Origin: JACZWL01 sp046756445
GTDB lineage: Bacteria > Pseudomonadota > Gammaproteobacteria > Steroidobacterales > Woeseiaceae
Direction: 5' to 3'
Assembly: GCA_046756445.1 (NCBI GenBank)
Contig: JBHHWI010000001.1
Location: 9,169-73,168 of the forward strand
DNA length: 64,000 nucleotides
A program made the translations under genes and the position numbers. Under the pieces are notes generated by a model. It was given only the letters and a program-made list of their open reading frames with translations, had not been told where the DNA came from and did no database searches. Positions 1 to 10,353 of the stretch are shown here, piece by piece. Positions within the stretch are counted from its first letter, which is position 1. Each line of letters starts with the position of its first letter.

Positions 1-1
1 T

Positions 2-424
2 TCCCGTAACCCCGATATTCGTATCGCGCTGTCCGATCCCTTCGGGTCCGCCCTGCACAACTACTTCGCCCACGGTCAGCTCAAGATCGAAGGCAACTCG
101 ATCTCGGAAGGCATCGGTAACAGCCGTGTGACCGCCAATCTCGCCGATACCGGGATTGATATCAGCTGGCAGATTCCCGATCAGGAAGCGATCCCGATCG
201 TCTACGACCTGATCCGGGACGAAGGCCTGGTCCTGGGCGGTTCGAGCGGCATCAATGTCGCCGGTGCATTGCGCCTCGCAAGAGAACTCGGCCGCGGACA
301 CACCATTGTCACCGTTCTCTGCGACTCCGGCGTCCGCTATCAGGCACGACTCTTTAATAAGGAGTTCCTGGCAAGCAAGAACTTGAGCCTGCCCGAGTGG
401 CTGGATCCTGGTGCCGGGCACTGA
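2..424 (+). CDS. Cysteine synthase A family enzyme, 3' part only
   Basis: The open frame runs in from the window edge and gives the last 140 residues of a PLP-dependent O-acetylserine sulfhydrylase-type enzyme, which makes cysteine from O-acetylserine and sulfide. The GGSSGIN motif matches the serine loop that contacts the PLP ring nitrogen, and the C-terminus (VTVLCDSGVRYQ followed by LFN) is typical of the cysteine synthase A subgroup. The PLP lysine lies outside the window. The gene converges on the cystathionine beta-synthase gene with 28 bp between the stops. The family is clear; which cysteine synthase paralogue it is cannot be decided from this fragment. Confidence 0.85.
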   Translation, partial: SRNPDIRIALSDPFGSALHNYFAHGQLKIEGNSISEGIGNSRVTANLADTGIDISWQIPDQEAIPIVYDLIRDEGLVLGGSSGINVAGALRLARELGRGHTIVTVLCDSGVRYQARLFNKEFLASKNLSLPEWLDPGAGH

Positions 425-452
425 CTCATTCGACTGATGGATCTCGGTGCCG

Positions 453-1820
<1,368 letters not shown>

Positions 1821-1868
1821 AGCACGGCTAGGCCTTTATTATTCTGCCAGTCATACTACCTGTACCGC

Positions 1869-2732
1869 ATGCCTGCAACCACAATCGAAAACACATTGGC
1901 CGATGCAGCGAAGAAGCTTGCCGTGGTCAGCGAGAGTCCCGCACTCGATGCCGAGACATTGCTCGCCTGGGTCCTCGGCGTGTCGCGAAGCCATTTGTTT
2001 GCACACCCGGGGAGCGATCTGGGCAAAGAATCCGCGCGCCGGTTTTCGAACGCCCTCGCGCGCCGTCACGATGGTGAGCCGGTCGCCTATATCACTGGCG
2101 CGAGAGAGTTCTGGTCCCTGCGGCTGAGGGTCACCCCCGACACGCTCGTGCCGCGGCCCGAGACCGAGACGCTCGTCGAGCAGGCACTGAGTTTGATTCC
2201 CCGGGGCCGCGCTTGCCGGGTACTGGATCTCGGTACAGGCAGCGGCGCCATCGCGATTGCGCTCGCCAGCGAGCGCCCGGAAAGCGAGATTGTCGCGACC
2301 GACTCGAGCGGAGAGGCACTGAATGTGGCAAGACAAAACGCGGCGCAACACACGTTGGTCAATATTCATTTCCTGGAGGGTGACTGGATAGAACCCGTCG
2401 CCGATGAGGTATTCGAGTTCATCGTATCGAACCCGCCCTATGTGAAAGACGATGATCCGGCGCTCGATGAGCTCCGCTACGAGCCCGGCCACGCGCTCCG
2501 CGCCGGCCCCGATGGCCTGGATGCGATACGGAATATCGCCGAAGCCGCCCCGAGAGTCATCAGCGACAATGGCACGCTGATCCTCGAGCACGGCGCTGAT
2601 CAGCGGGACGCGGTCGCCGGCATATTGCAAAACAACGGCTGGTCAGATATCGAGTGTTTCAGGGACTTGTCGGGACACCCTCGCGTTACAACAGCTAGAA
2701 TCAAGCTATCTACAAGAGAGGCTATCCCATGA
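1869..2732 (+). CDS. prmC: Peptide chain release factor N5-glutamine methyltransferase PrmC
   Basis: 287 residues. PrmC methylates the glutamine of the GGQ motif of release factors RF1 and RF2. Residues 1-85 form the helical release-factor-binding domain; the SAM-binding motif DLGTGSG is at 120-126 and the catalytic NPPY motif at 188-191. The frame stays open far upstream, but that part is antisense to the cystathionine beta-synthase gene; the ATG at 1869 gives the normal family length. The stop overlaps the next start (ATGA), which indicates translational coupling to ppiB. The usual partner prfA is not adjacent. Confidence 0.93.
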   Translation: MPATTIENTLADAAKKLAVVSESPALDAETLLAWVLGVSRSHLFAHPGSDLGKESARRFSNALARRHDGEPVAYITGAREFWSLRLRVTPDTLVPRPETETLVEQALSLIPRGRACRVLDLGTGSGAIAIALASERPESEIVATDSSGEALNVARQNAAQHTLVNIHFLEGDWIEPVADEVFEFIVSNPPYVKDDDPALDELRYEPGHALRAGPDGLDAIRNIAEAAPRVISDNGTLILEHGADQRDAVAGILQNNGWSDIECFRDLSGHPRVTTARIKLSTREAIP

Positions 2733-3214
2733 TCCGGATCGTGACCAGCCACGGCGACATCATCGTCGAGCTTTTTGAAGATTCCGCACCGATCTCGACA
2801 GAAAATTTCGTGCGATACATCAATGACGGATTCTATGCCGAGACAGTCTTTCATCGCGTCATACCGAGCTTCATGATTCAGGGCGGCGGCATGACGGCGG
2901 ACATGCAACGCAAGCAGACACATGCCCCGATCAAGAACGAGGCGGAAAACGGTGAGAAGAACGTTCGCGGTACGCTCGCGATGGCGCGAACGAGTGAGAT
3001 AAACAGCGCCACGAGCCAGTTCTTCATCAATCTGCGCGATAATCACTTTCTCGATCATGGCGACGGTAATTTCGGTTACGCCGTATTCGGTCGCGTCAGC
3101 GACGGCATGGATGTCGTCGATGCGATCGCCGGCGTAGATACCGGAACCGTGGCCGGACACCAGGACGTGCCCCTCAAACCCGTGAAGATCATTGAAGTTC
3201 GTCGGGAAGACTGA
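2729..3214 (+). CDS. ppiB: Cyclophilin-type peptidyl-prolyl cis-trans isomerase
   Basis: 161 residues, close to E. coli PpiB (164). It has no signal peptide, so it should be the cytoplasmic cyclophilin that speeds proline isomerisation in folding proteins. Cyclophilin signatures visible are FHRVIPSFMIQGG (catalytic arginine), the ATSQFFINL segment and FGYAVFGRV. It starts inside the prmC stop (ATGA) and its own stop is directly followed by the TTG start of the moeB-like gene, so the three genes form one tight operon. Confidence 0.92.
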   Translation: MIRIVTSHGDIIVELFEDSAPISTENFVRYINDGFYAETVFHRVIPSFMIQGGGMTADMQRKQTHAPIKNEAENGEKNVRGTLAMARTSEINSATSQFFINLRDNHFLDHGDGNFGYAVFGRVSDGMDVVDAIAGVDTGTVAGHQDVPLKPVKIIEVRRED

Positions 3215-3967
3215 TTGAGTACCAACCGACAAGCCGGCCGTGAGGCGCGTCATTTCGCCCTGCCGCAAATCGGCGAGCAGGGCCAGAAGCGTATCGCGTC
3301 ATCGACAGCATTGCTGATCGGACTCGGCGGCATCGGCTGTGCGGCGGCCAGTTACCTGGCAAGCAGCGGCGTCGGTCATCTGATTCTCTGCGACTTCGAC
3401 ACTGTCGACGCCACCAACCTGGGCCGGCAGATACTTTACGGCCCGGCGGACATCGGCAAACTCAAAGCCAACCAGGCCGCGGCGCGTCTTGCCGCGATGA
3501 ACCCGGACATCCGCCTCACCGAGATCACCGACCGGTTAAGTGATCACGCGCTTATCGAAGCCCTGCAGATGTCCGATGTCGTTCTCGACGGCTGCGACAA
3601 TTTCGCAACCCGCTTCCAGGTCAGCGACGAATGCGTCAACAGCGACCGATGTCTGATCTCCGGCGCGGCTATTCGTTTCGAGGGCCAGATCGCCGTATTC
3701 GGACCCGACTACGGGAAATCGCCCTGCTACCGCTGCCTTTATCAGGAGGCGGACGAATCGCTCGACAACTGCGCTGGCAACGGTGTGCTCGCACCGGTAC
3801 CCGCCGTGATCGGCGCGATGATGGCAGTCGAAGCATTGAAATTTCTCGCGGCAGTTGCGGGAACCGAGGCCGGTCAACTCAACCTGTACGATGCTCTGAC
3901 AGGACAGTGGCGGCGAGTCGCCGTCAGAAAACGAAAAAGTTGCCCCGGCTGCAACATAGCTGACTGA
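3215..3967 (+). CDS. moeB: MoeB/ThiF-family adenylyltransferase
   Basis: 250 residues, the same length as E. coli MoeB (249). The E1-like fold is evident from the nucleotide motif GLGGIGCAA, the acidic segment CDFDTVDATNLGRQ with the arginine finger, SGAAIRFEGQ, and two zinc-binding pairs, CYRC and CPGC near the C-terminus. MoeB adenylates the C-terminus of MoaD in molybdopterin synthesis; a sulfur-carrier role in thiamine or thiouridine synthesis is the alternative because no moaD is in view. The TTG start directly abuts the ppiB stop and no later start keeps the nucleotide motif. Confidence 0.8.
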   Translation: MSTNRQAGREARHFALPQIGEQGQKRIASSTALLIGLGGIGCAAASYLASSGVGHLILCDFDTVDATNLGRQILYGPADIGKLKANQAAARLAAMNPDIRLTEITDRLSDHALIEALQMSDVVLDGCDNFATRFQVSDECVNSDRCLISGAAIRFEGQIAVFGPDYGKSPCYRCLYQEADESLDNCAGNGVLAPVPAVIGAMMAVEALKFLAAVAGTEAGQLNLYDALTGQWRRVAVRKRKSCPGCNIAD

Positions 3968-4134
3968 TATCAGTGCATCAGTCGGATTGAGCTGAATCAT
4001 GGTCTTGCTGACGATTGATTCGTTGCGTACACATACGCACATAGCCCGGGCCGCGGCTACACAGTCCGGGACCAGTAGCTGGCCGCTTGCTCATCAACCC
4101 CCTGACGGCGCAATTGGCACAGAGAGAATCGAAT

Positions 4135-4623
4135 ATGAACAACAATACAGATTATCCGCATCTATTGAGAAGCGATGACATCAAGGCCGGTGAAGACACT
4201 TTTTCGCATCCGTGGAATCCGAACTCCGAGATCACGGGAACTCGCATGAGCGAGAAGGCAGGCCTGGGCCGCACAGGCGTCAGCCTGGTTCGCATCGCTC
4301 CGGGTAAGGAGTCATTTGTCTACCACCTGCACCACCGCGAAGAAGAATGGGTATATGTTCTTTCGGGTCGCGGCCTAGCAAGAATTGACGGCGCCGACTA
4401 CGATATGGGCCCCGGTGACTTCGTTGCATTTCCGACGCCGTCAGTCGCACACCACATGACAAATCCGTTTCAGGATGACCTGGTCTATTTGATGGGCGGG
4501 GAATGCTTGCAGCATGAAATCGCGGACTTTCCCGATCTCGACAAGCGAATGATCCGCCTTGGCGAGAATTACGCAGTTTATACCTTGTCGGATGGCAGGC
4601 CTTTATTCGAATCCGATTCGTAG
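4135..4623 (+). CDS. Cupin-domain protein of unknown function
   Basis: 162 residues with one conserved cupin barrel. The cupin motif 1 histidines and glutamate are visible in YHLHHREEEWVYVLSG and motif 2 in PGDFVAFP followed by SVAHHM, so it probably binds a divalent metal. I cannot assign a substrate. The ATG at 4135 was chosen over an upstream TTG (4087) because it follows an AGAGAGA ribosome-binding sequence and the extra residues look non-conserved. It stands alone, 167 bp after moeB, and converges on metH. Confidence 0.75.
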   Translation: MNNNTDYPHLLRSDDIKAGEDTFSHPWNPNSEITGTRMSEKAGLGRTGVSLVRIAPGKESFVYHLHHREEEWVYVLSGRGLARIDGADYDMGPGDFVAFPTPSVAHHMTNPFQDDLVYLMGGECLQHEIADFPDLDKRMIRLGENYAVYTLSDGRPLFESDS

Positions 4624-4747
4624 GCGAGCTTTCGGGACGAAACTACAATAACTGCGACGTTCTTGTCATTACGTATTCGGCTGCGATCATCACATGCATG
4701 CAGTAGCTTAGTCCTGGGCTCGGCCCCGTAGTCGGTGCCCGGCCCTT

Positions 4748-7700
4748 TCAGGCCGCGTCCGCTTTTGCCGGATCATAGCCGAGGTTGGGTGCGAGCCAGC
4801 GCTCGGCTTCGGCGATAGTCATGCCCTTTCGTTGCGCGAACGATTCGACCTGGTCGCGTGCGATCTTGCCGACCGAGAAGTATTTCGCGTCAGGATGTGA
4901 GTAATAGAACCCGCTGACCGCCGCCGTCGGGAACATCGCATAGCTGTCGGTCAGTTGCACACCGATGTTGTCATCCACATCGAGCAGTTTCCAGAGCCTG
5001 CTTTTCTCGGTGTGGTCCGGGCATGCGGGGTAACCGGGCGCGGGCCGGATGCCACGGTACTCTTCGGCAATGAGCTGGTTGTTCGTCAGACTTTCTTCTT
5101 TGGCGTAACCCCAGTGTTCCCTGCGGACCGTTTCGTGCAGGTACTCGGCCAGGGCTTCGGCCAAACGGTCGGCCAGCGCTTTCAACAGGATGCTGCTGTA
5201 GTCGTCCTTGTCCGCCTTGAACCGCTCCAGGTGTGCGTCGATGCCGATGCCTGCCGTAACCGCGAAACCGCCGATGAAATCCGCCACGCCACATTCGACG
5301 GGTGCAACGTAATCCGCCAGACAATTCTGCGCCTGGCCATCGGGTTTGCCGCGCTGCTGTCGGAGATGGCACAGGCGCATGATCTCTTTTTGCCGGGCGT
5401 CGTCGCTGAACACCAGGATATCGTCGTGATCGGCGGTGTTCGCCGGATAAAAGCCGACGATCGCCCGGGCCTGCAACCACTGCTCCTTGATGATCCTGTC
5501 GAGCATGACGGACGCATCGCCGAACAGGGCGCGGGCGGCCTCGCCGACGGTCGCATCGCTCAGGATCTGCGGAAATCTGCCGCGGAATTCCCAGGCGTTG
5601 AAGAACGGCATCCAGTCGATGTAGCCGCGAAGTGTCGCGAGATCGATGCCGTCGAAGACCCTGGTGCCGGTAAATGCCGGCTTCGGCGGCAGGTAGTGGT
5701 CCCAGTCGATGCGATGCTTTCTGTCCCGAGCCTGCGCCAGTGTCAATTGCGGGACCTGCCGTGTCTTGCCGGCATGGCGTTCGCGCCGACGTGCGTTGTC
5801 CTCCCGCGTCTTTTCTACGATCATCCTGCGGGATTCCGGTTCGATAAGCGCCTGCGCCACGCCGACCGAGCGCGACGCATCTTTGACATAGATGACCGGA
5901 CCTTCGTAATTCGGTTCGATCTTGACGGCCGTGTGTGCGGGAGAGGTCGTCGCGCCGCCGATCAACAAGGGCAATTCGAAGTCGAGGCGCTGCATCTCCT
6001 TGGCGACGAACACCATCTCATCGAGCGACGGCGTAATGAGTCCGGACAGGCCGATCATTTCCGCTCCCTCGCGTTTCGCCGTCTCGAGTATCTTCTGGCA
6101 GGGGACCATTACGCCGAGATCGATGACCTCGAAGTTATTACATTGCAGCACCACGCCGACAATGTTCTTGCCGATGTCGTGAACGTCCCCTTTCACGGTT
6201 GCCATGACGATCCTGCCGTTCGACTCGAGGGCACCGCCCTTCTGGTCTTCAATGAATGGCACGAGATGACCAACCGCCTTCTTCATCACGCGGGCGGACT
6301 TGACGACCTGCGGCAGGAACATCTTGCCGGCGCCGAACAGATCGCCAACGACGTTCATGCCGTCCATCAGTGGTCCTTCTATGACGTCGAGCGGCCGCGC
6401 GGCGGCAAGGCGTGCTTCCTCGGTGTCATCGATGACGAATTCATCGATGCCGTTCACAAGCGCGTGCTCGAGCCGCTTTTCGACGGCGAATTCCCGCCAG
6501 CTCAGGTCCTGTGTATCGTTACTCGGCCCTGATTTCTGTCCCTTGTATACGCCCGCAACCTCGAGAAGTCTCTCGGTGGCATCGTCTCTGCGATGGAGTA
6601 CGGCGTCTTCGACGGCGTCTCTCAAGTCTGTCGGAAGGTCCTCGTAAATCGCAAGCTGTCCGGCATTGACGATCCCCAAATCCATGCCGGCCCTGATCGC
6701 GTGATAAAGGAAGACGGAGTGGATCGCTTCGCGAACGACGTTATTGCCGCGGAACGAGAAAGATACGTTGCTGACCCCACCGCTGACCAGTGCGTGCGGT
6801 AGCGTCTCCTTGATGCGACGCGTCGCTTCGATGAAATCGATGCCGTAGCAGTCGTGTTCCTCGATGCCTGTCGCAATCGCAAATATATTCGGATCGAAGA
6901 TGATGTCGGCCGGATCGAAGCCGACGGTCTCGGTCAGAATCCTGTATGAACGCTGGCAGATCTCGACTTTTCGTTCGACATTGTCCGCCTGGCCCTGCTC
7001 GTCGAATGCCATGACGATAACGGCCGCCCCGTAGTCGCGAACCAGCTTCGCGCACTTGATGAATGTCTCTTCCCCTTCTTTCAGACTGATGGAGTTGACG
7101 ACGGCCCTGCCCTGCACACAGCGCAGGCCGGCCTCGATGACTGACCACTTCGAGGAGTCGATCATCACCGGAACACGGGCGACATCGGGCTCTGAGGCGA
7201 TGAGGTTGAGGAAAGTCACCATCTCCGCCTCCGAGTCCAGCATCCCTTCGTCCATGTTGACGTCGAGGATCTGGGCGCCGTTTTCGACCTGCTGCCGCGC
7301 AACCTGGACTGCCGCAGTATAGTCCTTCGCTTCGATCAGGCGCCGGAAGATCGCAGAGCCCGTGACATTGCACCGCTCACCGACGTTGACGAACAGGTCG
7401 TCCGGTCCGATCGTTACCGGTTCGAGGCCGGACAACCGGCAACGGGCAGGTAATCCCGGGATCTTTCGCGACGCTTTGTCCTGTATCACTTCGGCCAGTG
7501 AGCGAATGTGATCCGGTGTCGTCCCGCAGCAGCCGCCGACCATGTTGACAATGCCGGCCTCCGCGAACTCGCCGACGATCTGCGCCATGTCCTCGGGCGT
7601 CTCATCGTATTCGCCGAACTCGTTCGGCAATCCCGCATTCGGATGCGCGCTGACGCCCGTATCTGCAACGCGTGACAACTCCGCAATGTAGGACCGCAGA

Positions 7701-8461
7701 TCCGCCGCACCGAGGGCACAGTTCAGGCCGACCATGAACGGCTCGGCATGCCGGACCGAATGCCAGAATGCCTCGGTCGTCTGCCCGGACAGCGTGCGGC
7801 CGGATGCATCGGTGATCGTGCCCGAGATCATGACGGGCAGCTTCCGGCCGGCCGACTCGAAACTGCGGTGTATCGCAAAGATCGCCGCCTTGGCGTTCAG
7901 CGTATCGAATATGGTCTCCACCATCAGAAAGTCGACGCCCCCCTGGATCAGCGCCGTTGCTGCCTCGTGATACGTGCTGACGAGTTCTTCGAAACCGACG
8001 TTTCTGAAACCGGGGTCGTTTACATCCGGCGAGATCGAGGCAGTCCGGTTCGTCGGCCCCAGGACGCCCGCCACGAATCTCGCTTGGCCGGATTTGGCGG
8101 TACAGCTGTCGGCGGATTCTCGTGCGATTCTCGCGGCCGCGAGATTGAGTTCCCCGACCAGCGATTCCATGCCGTAATCGCCCTGCGACGGCGCATTCGA
8201 GTTGAACGTGTTGGTCTCGATGATGTCCGCGCCGGCATCCAGAAACTGGCGATGAATATCGGCGACCACCTGCGGCTGCGTAATGGACAACAGGTCGTTG
8301 TTACCCTTCAGGTCCTGCTCCCAGTCGCGGAAACGATCGCCCCGGAAATCGTCCTCACCTAATCGTACGCTCTGGATCATCGTGCCCATGGCACCGTCCA
8401 GGAGCAGAATTCGTTCGGATAGTCCGTTGTGCAGTGCGGTGATTCGTCTTGCGCGATCCAT
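4748..8461 (-). CDS. metH: Cobalamin-dependent methionine synthase MetH
   Basis: 1237 residues, against 1227 in E. coli. MetH moves the methyl group of 5-methyltetrahydrofolate to homocysteine through cobalamin. All modules are present in order: homocysteine/zinc domain (about 1-335, with a distal cysteine in GLNCALG and the pair in GGCCGTTPDH), pterin domain (about 340-640), cap and B12 domain with the DVHDIG motif whose histidine ligates cobalt, and the SAM-dependent reactivation domain with RPAPGYP. The start at 8461 follows a GAGGAG ribosome-binding site; a longer reading from 8521 would overlap the end of metF. It lies 10 bp after metF in one operon. Confidence 0.97.
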   Translation of the reverse strand: MDRARRITALHNGLSERILLLDGAMGTMIQSVRLGEDDFRGDRFRDWEQDLKGNNDLLSITQPQVVADIHRQFLDAGADIIETNTFNSNAPSQGDYGMESLVGELNLAAARIARESADSCTAKSGQARFVAGVLGPTNRTASISPDVNDPGFRNVGFEELVSTYHEAATALIQGGVDFLMVETIFDTLNAKAAIFAIHRSFESAGRKLPVMISGTITDASGRTLSGQTTEAFWHSVRHAEPFMVGLNCALGAADLRSYIAELSRVADTGVSAHPNAGLPNEFGEYDETPEDMAQIVGEFAEAGIVNMVGGCCGTTPDHIRSLAEVIQDKASRKIPGLPARCRLSGLEPVTIGPDDLFVNVGERCNVTGSAIFRRLIEAKDYTAAVQVARQQVENGAQILDVNMDEGMLDSEAEMVTFLNLIASEPDVARVPVMIDSSKWSVIEAGLRCVQGRAVVNSISLKEGEETFIKCAKLVRDYGAAVIVMAFDEQGQADNVERKVEICQRSYRILTETVGFDPADIIFDPNIFAIATGIEEHDCYGIDFIEATRRIKETLPHALVSGGVSNVSFSFRGNNVVREAIHSVFLYHAIRAGMDLGIVNAGQLAIYEDLPTDLRDAVEDAVLHRRDDATERLLEVAGVYKGQKSGPSNDTQDLSWREFAVEKRLEHALVNGIDEFVIDDTEEARLAAARPLDVIEGPLMDGMNVVGDLFGAGKMFLPQVVKSARVMKKAVGHLVPFIEDQKGGALESNGRIVMATVKGDVHDIGKNIVGVVLQCNNFEVIDLGVMVPCQKILETAKREGAEMIGLSGLITPSLDEMVFVAKEMQRLDFELPLLIGGATTSPAHTAVKIEPNYEGPVIYVKDASRSVGVAQALIEPESRRMIVEKTREDNARRRERHAGKTRQVPQLTLAQARDRKHRIDWDHYLPPKPAFTGTRVFDGIDLATLRGYIDWMPFFNAWEFRGRFPQILSDATVGEAARALFGDASVMLDRIIKEQWLQARAIVGFYPANTADHDDILVFSDDARQKEIMRLCHLRQQRGKPDGQAQNCLADYVAPVECGVADFIGGFAVTAGIGIDAHLERFKADKDDYSSILLKALADRLAEALAEYLHETVRREHWGYAKEESLTNNQLIAEEYRGIRPAPGYPACPDHTEKSRLWKLLDVDDNIGVQLTDSYAMFPTAAVSGFYYSHPDAKYFSVGKIARDQVESFAQRKGMTIAEAERWLAPNLGYDPAKADAA

Positions 8462-8471
8462 CGTCAACTCC

Positions 8472-9344
8472 TCAGGCAGCCGCCTGCTGCGGACGAACGC
8501 CCAGCGCGTGACAAATCGCAAAGGTCAGTTCGGAGCGATTCAGTGTATAGAAATGAAACTCATCGATACCCTGCTTCTTTAGCACCCTGACCTGCTCGAT
8601 CGCCACGCTGGCGGCGATGAGCCGGCGGGTCTCTGCATCGTCTTCGAGCCCGGCGAACCGCTCGGTCAGCCATGCAGGCACGGTGGCGCCGCATTGCTCG
8701 GCGAACCGCTCGAGCTGCGGGAACCGGGTTATCGGCAGGATTCCCGGGACGATCGTCGAGTCGATACCGGCCGCGGAGCAAAGATCCCTGAAGCGCAGGT
8801 ACTTCCCGGCGTCGAAGAAGAACTGTGTAATCGCGCGGGACGCACCCGCATCGAGTTTGCGTTTCAGGTTATCGAGATCGAACTGTGCGCTGGGCGCCTC
8901 CGGATGCACTTCCGGATAGGCGGCAACCGATATGTCGAAGTCGGCAACCTTCTTGAGGCCGGCGACGAGATTCGATGCGAAAGCATAGCCGTCCGGTTGC
9001 GGGACATACTCATCGATACCCTTCGGCGGATCGCCTCGCAGGGCAACCAGATGGCGCACGCCCATGTCCCAGTATTTGCGCGCAATATCGTCGATCTCGT
9101 CCCGGCTTGCGCCGATACAGGTCAGGTGCGGTGCGACCGTTAATTCCGTCTGCTGGAGGATACGCGCAACGGCGGCATGTGTTCTCATCCGGGTGCTGCC
9201 GTCGGCGCCGTAGGTGACCGAGACGAATCGCGGCTGCAACACGGACAAGCGTTCAATCGAACGCCACAGCGTTTGTGCCATGGCCTCCGTATTGGGCGGG
9301 AAGAACTCGAATGACACCTGCGTTGTCGTCCTCGCTTTTTTCAT
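8472..9344 (-). CDS. metF: Methylenetetrahydrofolate reductase
   Basis: 290 residues, the usual bacterial MetF size. The FAD-dependent enzyme reduces 5,10-methylenetetrahydrofolate to the methyl donor that MetH uses. Typical sequences are the N-terminal SFEFFPP, the FVSVTYGADGSTR strand and HLVALRGDPPKG. It sits between the ArsR/methyltransferase regulator (18 bp upstream) and metH (10 bp downstream), so supply and use of the methyl group are co-transcribed and probably co-repressed. Confidence 0.96.
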   Translation of the reverse strand: MKKARTTTQVSFEFFPPNTEAMAQTLWRSIERLSVLQPRFVSVTYGADGSTRMRTHAAVARILQQTELTVAPHLTCIGASRDEIDDIARKYWDMGVRHLVALRGDPPKGIDEYVPQPDGYAFASNLVAGLKKVADFDISVAAYPEVHPEAPSAQFDLDNLKRKLDAGASRAITQFFFDAGKYLRFRDLCSAAGIDSTIVPGILPITRFPQLERFAEQCGATVPAWLTERFAGLEDDAETRRLIAASVAIEQVRVLKKQGIDEFHFYTLNRSELTFAICHALGVRPQQAAA

Positions 9345-9362
9345 GGTCTTCGACCGGGGAGA

Positions 9363-10259
9363 TCAGGCAGCTTCAATTTGACGATCCGAAACCGTGGCGA
9401 CCGACAGGAGCCAGAGCGGATCCTTCTTTGGCGCCAGGCGTGCCGGCGCGAGCCTGAGCCCCGCGCCCGCGCTCCATTCGGCCAGTCGTTGCTGGATTTC
9501 GGCCGGCGGACGCCGGCCGGTCGAGAGCAGGATGAACAACCGTCCACCGCGGCGAAGAACCCGTCGCGCCTCGGTCAGCACCCGAACCGGTTGCCTTGCG
9601 GCCGCGAGCACGTCGTCGAGAATGATCGTGTCGAACTCCCCTTCGCCGAAGGGCAGCCGGTACATGTCGCCACTGCGCAGGCTGCAGTTGGGCAGACCGG
9701 CCAGCATCAGTTCTGCGCGCGTCCGCCGGGTCGCGTCCGAGTCTATGTCGACGCCGACGGCGCGGCGAGCCCGGCTGGCGAGCAGTTTGAGGATCCGGCC
9801 CCTGCCGCAACCGATATCGAGCAGATCGCCCAGTTGTGCCGTCACGGTGAGTTCGACCAGTGCCTTGTGCAGCGCCCGGTCTCCCGGCCTCTCGACATCG
9901 ACACCCGCAGCGGCAGCCGCCACCCGGTCGCCGCGCAGTACCTGCAGTCGGGCAATATCGTTATGGAACACGGCGTCGTCTTCGGGGAGCAGCCGCAGCA
10001 GGCGACGCTTCAGCGCGGCGTCGCCACCGCGTGCCGCGACGCGATAAAAGACCCATTGGCCGTCCCGGAAGTGGTTCAGGATTCCTGCGTCACAAAGCTG
10101 CTTCAGATGCTGAGAGATACGCGGCTGATTCAGCCCCACAACCTCGGTGAGCTCGGAAACGCTGCACTCGCCGTGGCGGCATAATGCAACGAGCCGCATG
10201 CGGACAGGGTCCGCAAGCGCCTTGAACTGCGCGGCAAGTTGTTCGGTTCGAGTTGACAT
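9363..10259 (-). CDS. sahR: ArsR-family regulator fused to a SAM methyltransferase domain (SahR-like)
   Basis: 298 residues. Residues 1-95 are a winged-helix ArsR domain with recognition helix LNQPRISQHLKQL and wing GQWVFYRV; no ArsR-type cysteine metal site is seen. Residues 130-270 are a class I methyltransferase fold with DIGCGRGRILKLL and the acidic strand GVDIDSD. This architecture directly upstream of metF-metH matches SahR, described in proteobacteria as an S-adenosylhomocysteine-responsive repressor of methionine-cycle genes. SAH sensing here is inference from architecture and context. It is probably autoregulated through the AT-rich palindrome next to its start. Confidence 0.8.
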   Translation of the reverse strand: MSTRTEQLAAQFKALADPVRMRLVALCRHGECSVSELTEVVGLNQPRISQHLKQLCDAGILNHFRDGQWVFYRVAARGGDAALKRRLLRLLPEDDAVFHNDIARLQVLRGDRVAAAAAGVDVERPGDRALHKALVELTVTAQLGDLLDIGCGRGRILKLLASRARRAVGVDIDSDATRRTRAELMLAGLPNCSLRSGDMYRLPFGEGEFDTIILDDVLAAARQPVRVLTEARRVLRRGGRLFILLSTGRRPPAEIQQRLAEWSAGAGLRLAPARLAPKKDPLWLLSVATVSDRQIEAA

Positions 10260-10261
10260 AA

Positions 10262-10284
10262 ATATATAATGATATCTTTATATC
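10262..10284 (-). promoter_or_regulatory. Candidate operator/promoter of the sahR-metF-metH operon
   Basis: Just before the regulator's ATG lies an AT-rich block that contrasts with the GC-rich surroundings. It holds the inverted repeat GATAT-CTTT-ATATC (10271-10284) and a second ATATATAATGATAT segment. A TTGTCA sequence on the minus strand at 10288-10293 could be a -35 box; the possible -10 boxes overlap the palindrome. Regulator binding here would block its own operon. Binding itself is inference. Confidence 0.5.
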
Positions 10285-10353
10285 TACTGACAAAGCAGTC
10301 TAACACGATCGGGCCGGGAATGCCCGGGAGGGTCGCCCGTGCCGGGCGGCGGA

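Noticed and set aside
3963..3984. Perfect 12-bp palindrome ACTGATATCAGT and a short hairpin after moeB
   Set aside because: No T-run follows and the stem is short, so neither a terminator nor an operator can be supported.
4955..6532. 525-codon plus-strand open frame opposite metH
   Set aside because: It mirrors a well-supported methionine synthase frame in GC-rich DNA and shows no family motifs.
10260..10353. SAM or SAH riboswitch upstream of the metF-metH operon
   Set aside because: The gap is too short next to the start codon and shows only GC-rich hairpins and the palindrome, not aptamer core sequences.
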